DNA from: Bacillota bacterium
Lineage (GTDB): Bacteria; Bacillota; Clostridia; Saccharofermentanales; Fastidiosipilaceae
Direction: 5' to 3'
Assembly: GCA_023420715.1 (NCBI GenBank)
Contig: JAEZVR010000046.1
Location: 1 to 6,067 of the forward strand
Length of the DNA: 6,067 bases
The position numbers and the translations under genes were made by a program. Positions 6,001 to 6,067 of this stretch are shown here, piece by piece. Positions within the stretch are counted from its first letter, which is position 1, and the number at the start of each line of letters is the position of its first letter. A model generated the notes under the pieces. That model did no database searches. It had not been told where the DNA came from and was given only the letters and a program-made list of their open reading frames with translations.

Positions 6001-6067
6001 TGATGCAAAATTGGCTTCCTTATTTATTAAAATCTTTAGCGGATACCGACGGGCAGTTGCCGATGGA
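6000..6067 (+). CDS. Start of a downstream gene of unknown function, cut by the window end
   Basis: ATG at 6000 overlaps the TGA of the hydrolase gene by one base (TGATG), and a second in-frame ATG follows at 6003. The frame is open to the window end, giving about 22 residues beginning MMQNWLPYLLKSLADTD. No strong ribosome site is present: GAGAG at 5982-5986 is 13 bases away, so initiation would rely on coupling to the upstream gene. The visible peptide does not identify a family and does not resemble a signal peptide or membrane helix. That it is a real gene is inferred mainly from the junction, which resembles the one at 2067-2072. Confidence 0.5.
   Translation, partial: MMQNWLPYLLKSLADTDGQLPM

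Noticed and set aside
1..6067. CRISPR array, tRNA/rRNA, insertion sequence, riboswitch or attachment site
   Set aside because: No spaced repeats, no terminal inverted repeats, no transposase motifs, no structured RNA signature and no intergenic space to hold them.

Overview
The window is almost entirely protein-coding on the + strand. It looks like the inside of one operon from a Gram-positive, low-to-mid GC bacterium. I place it in the Bacillota (Firmicutes), probably Clostridia or a related class. The reasons are a YfhO-family membrane protein, an N-acetylmuramoyl-L-alanine amidase of the 'SPSNQ' type, and a GH73 glucosaminidase module of the type common in clostridial secreted wall hydrolases. 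Clear purine-rich ribosome binding sites agree. I cannot name the genus from sequence alone.

Layout: (1) 1-2070 is the 3' part of a YfhO-like polytopic membrane protein; its start lies upstream of the window. (2) 2070-3032 is a family 2 glycosyltransferase with two C-terminal membrane helices, of the CsbB/GtrB/DPM1 type, overlapping gene 1 by one base. (3) 3016-6000 is a 994-residue secreted peptidoglycan hydrolase overlapping gene 2 by 17 bases. It has a signal peptide, an acidic linker, four fibronectin-III-like repeats, an Amidase_3-type amidase and a C-terminal GH73 glucosaminidase. (4) 6000-6067 is the beginning of a fourth, unidentified reading frame, overlapping gene 3 by one base. There is no intergenic space, no RNA gene, no mobile element, no CRISPR array and no convincing terminator.

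How the genes may work together: in Bacillus subtilis and Listeria, a CsbB-like enzyme makes an undecaprenyl-phosphate sugar and a YfhO-like GT-C protein moves that sugar onto lipoteichoic acid outside the cell. Genes 1 and 2 have the fold, order and coupling expected of such a pair, so modification of a wall or membrane polymer is the best inference. The overlapping secreted autolysin suggests that polymer decoration and peptidoglycan turnover are co-expressed. That functional link is inference.

The most unusual points are the two-catalytic-domain hydrolase behind four FN3 repeats, the absence of the usual first zinc-ligand histidine in its amidase domain, and the tight coupling of this hydrolase to a teichoic-acid-type glycosylation pair. 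I found no evidence of a wholly new system.
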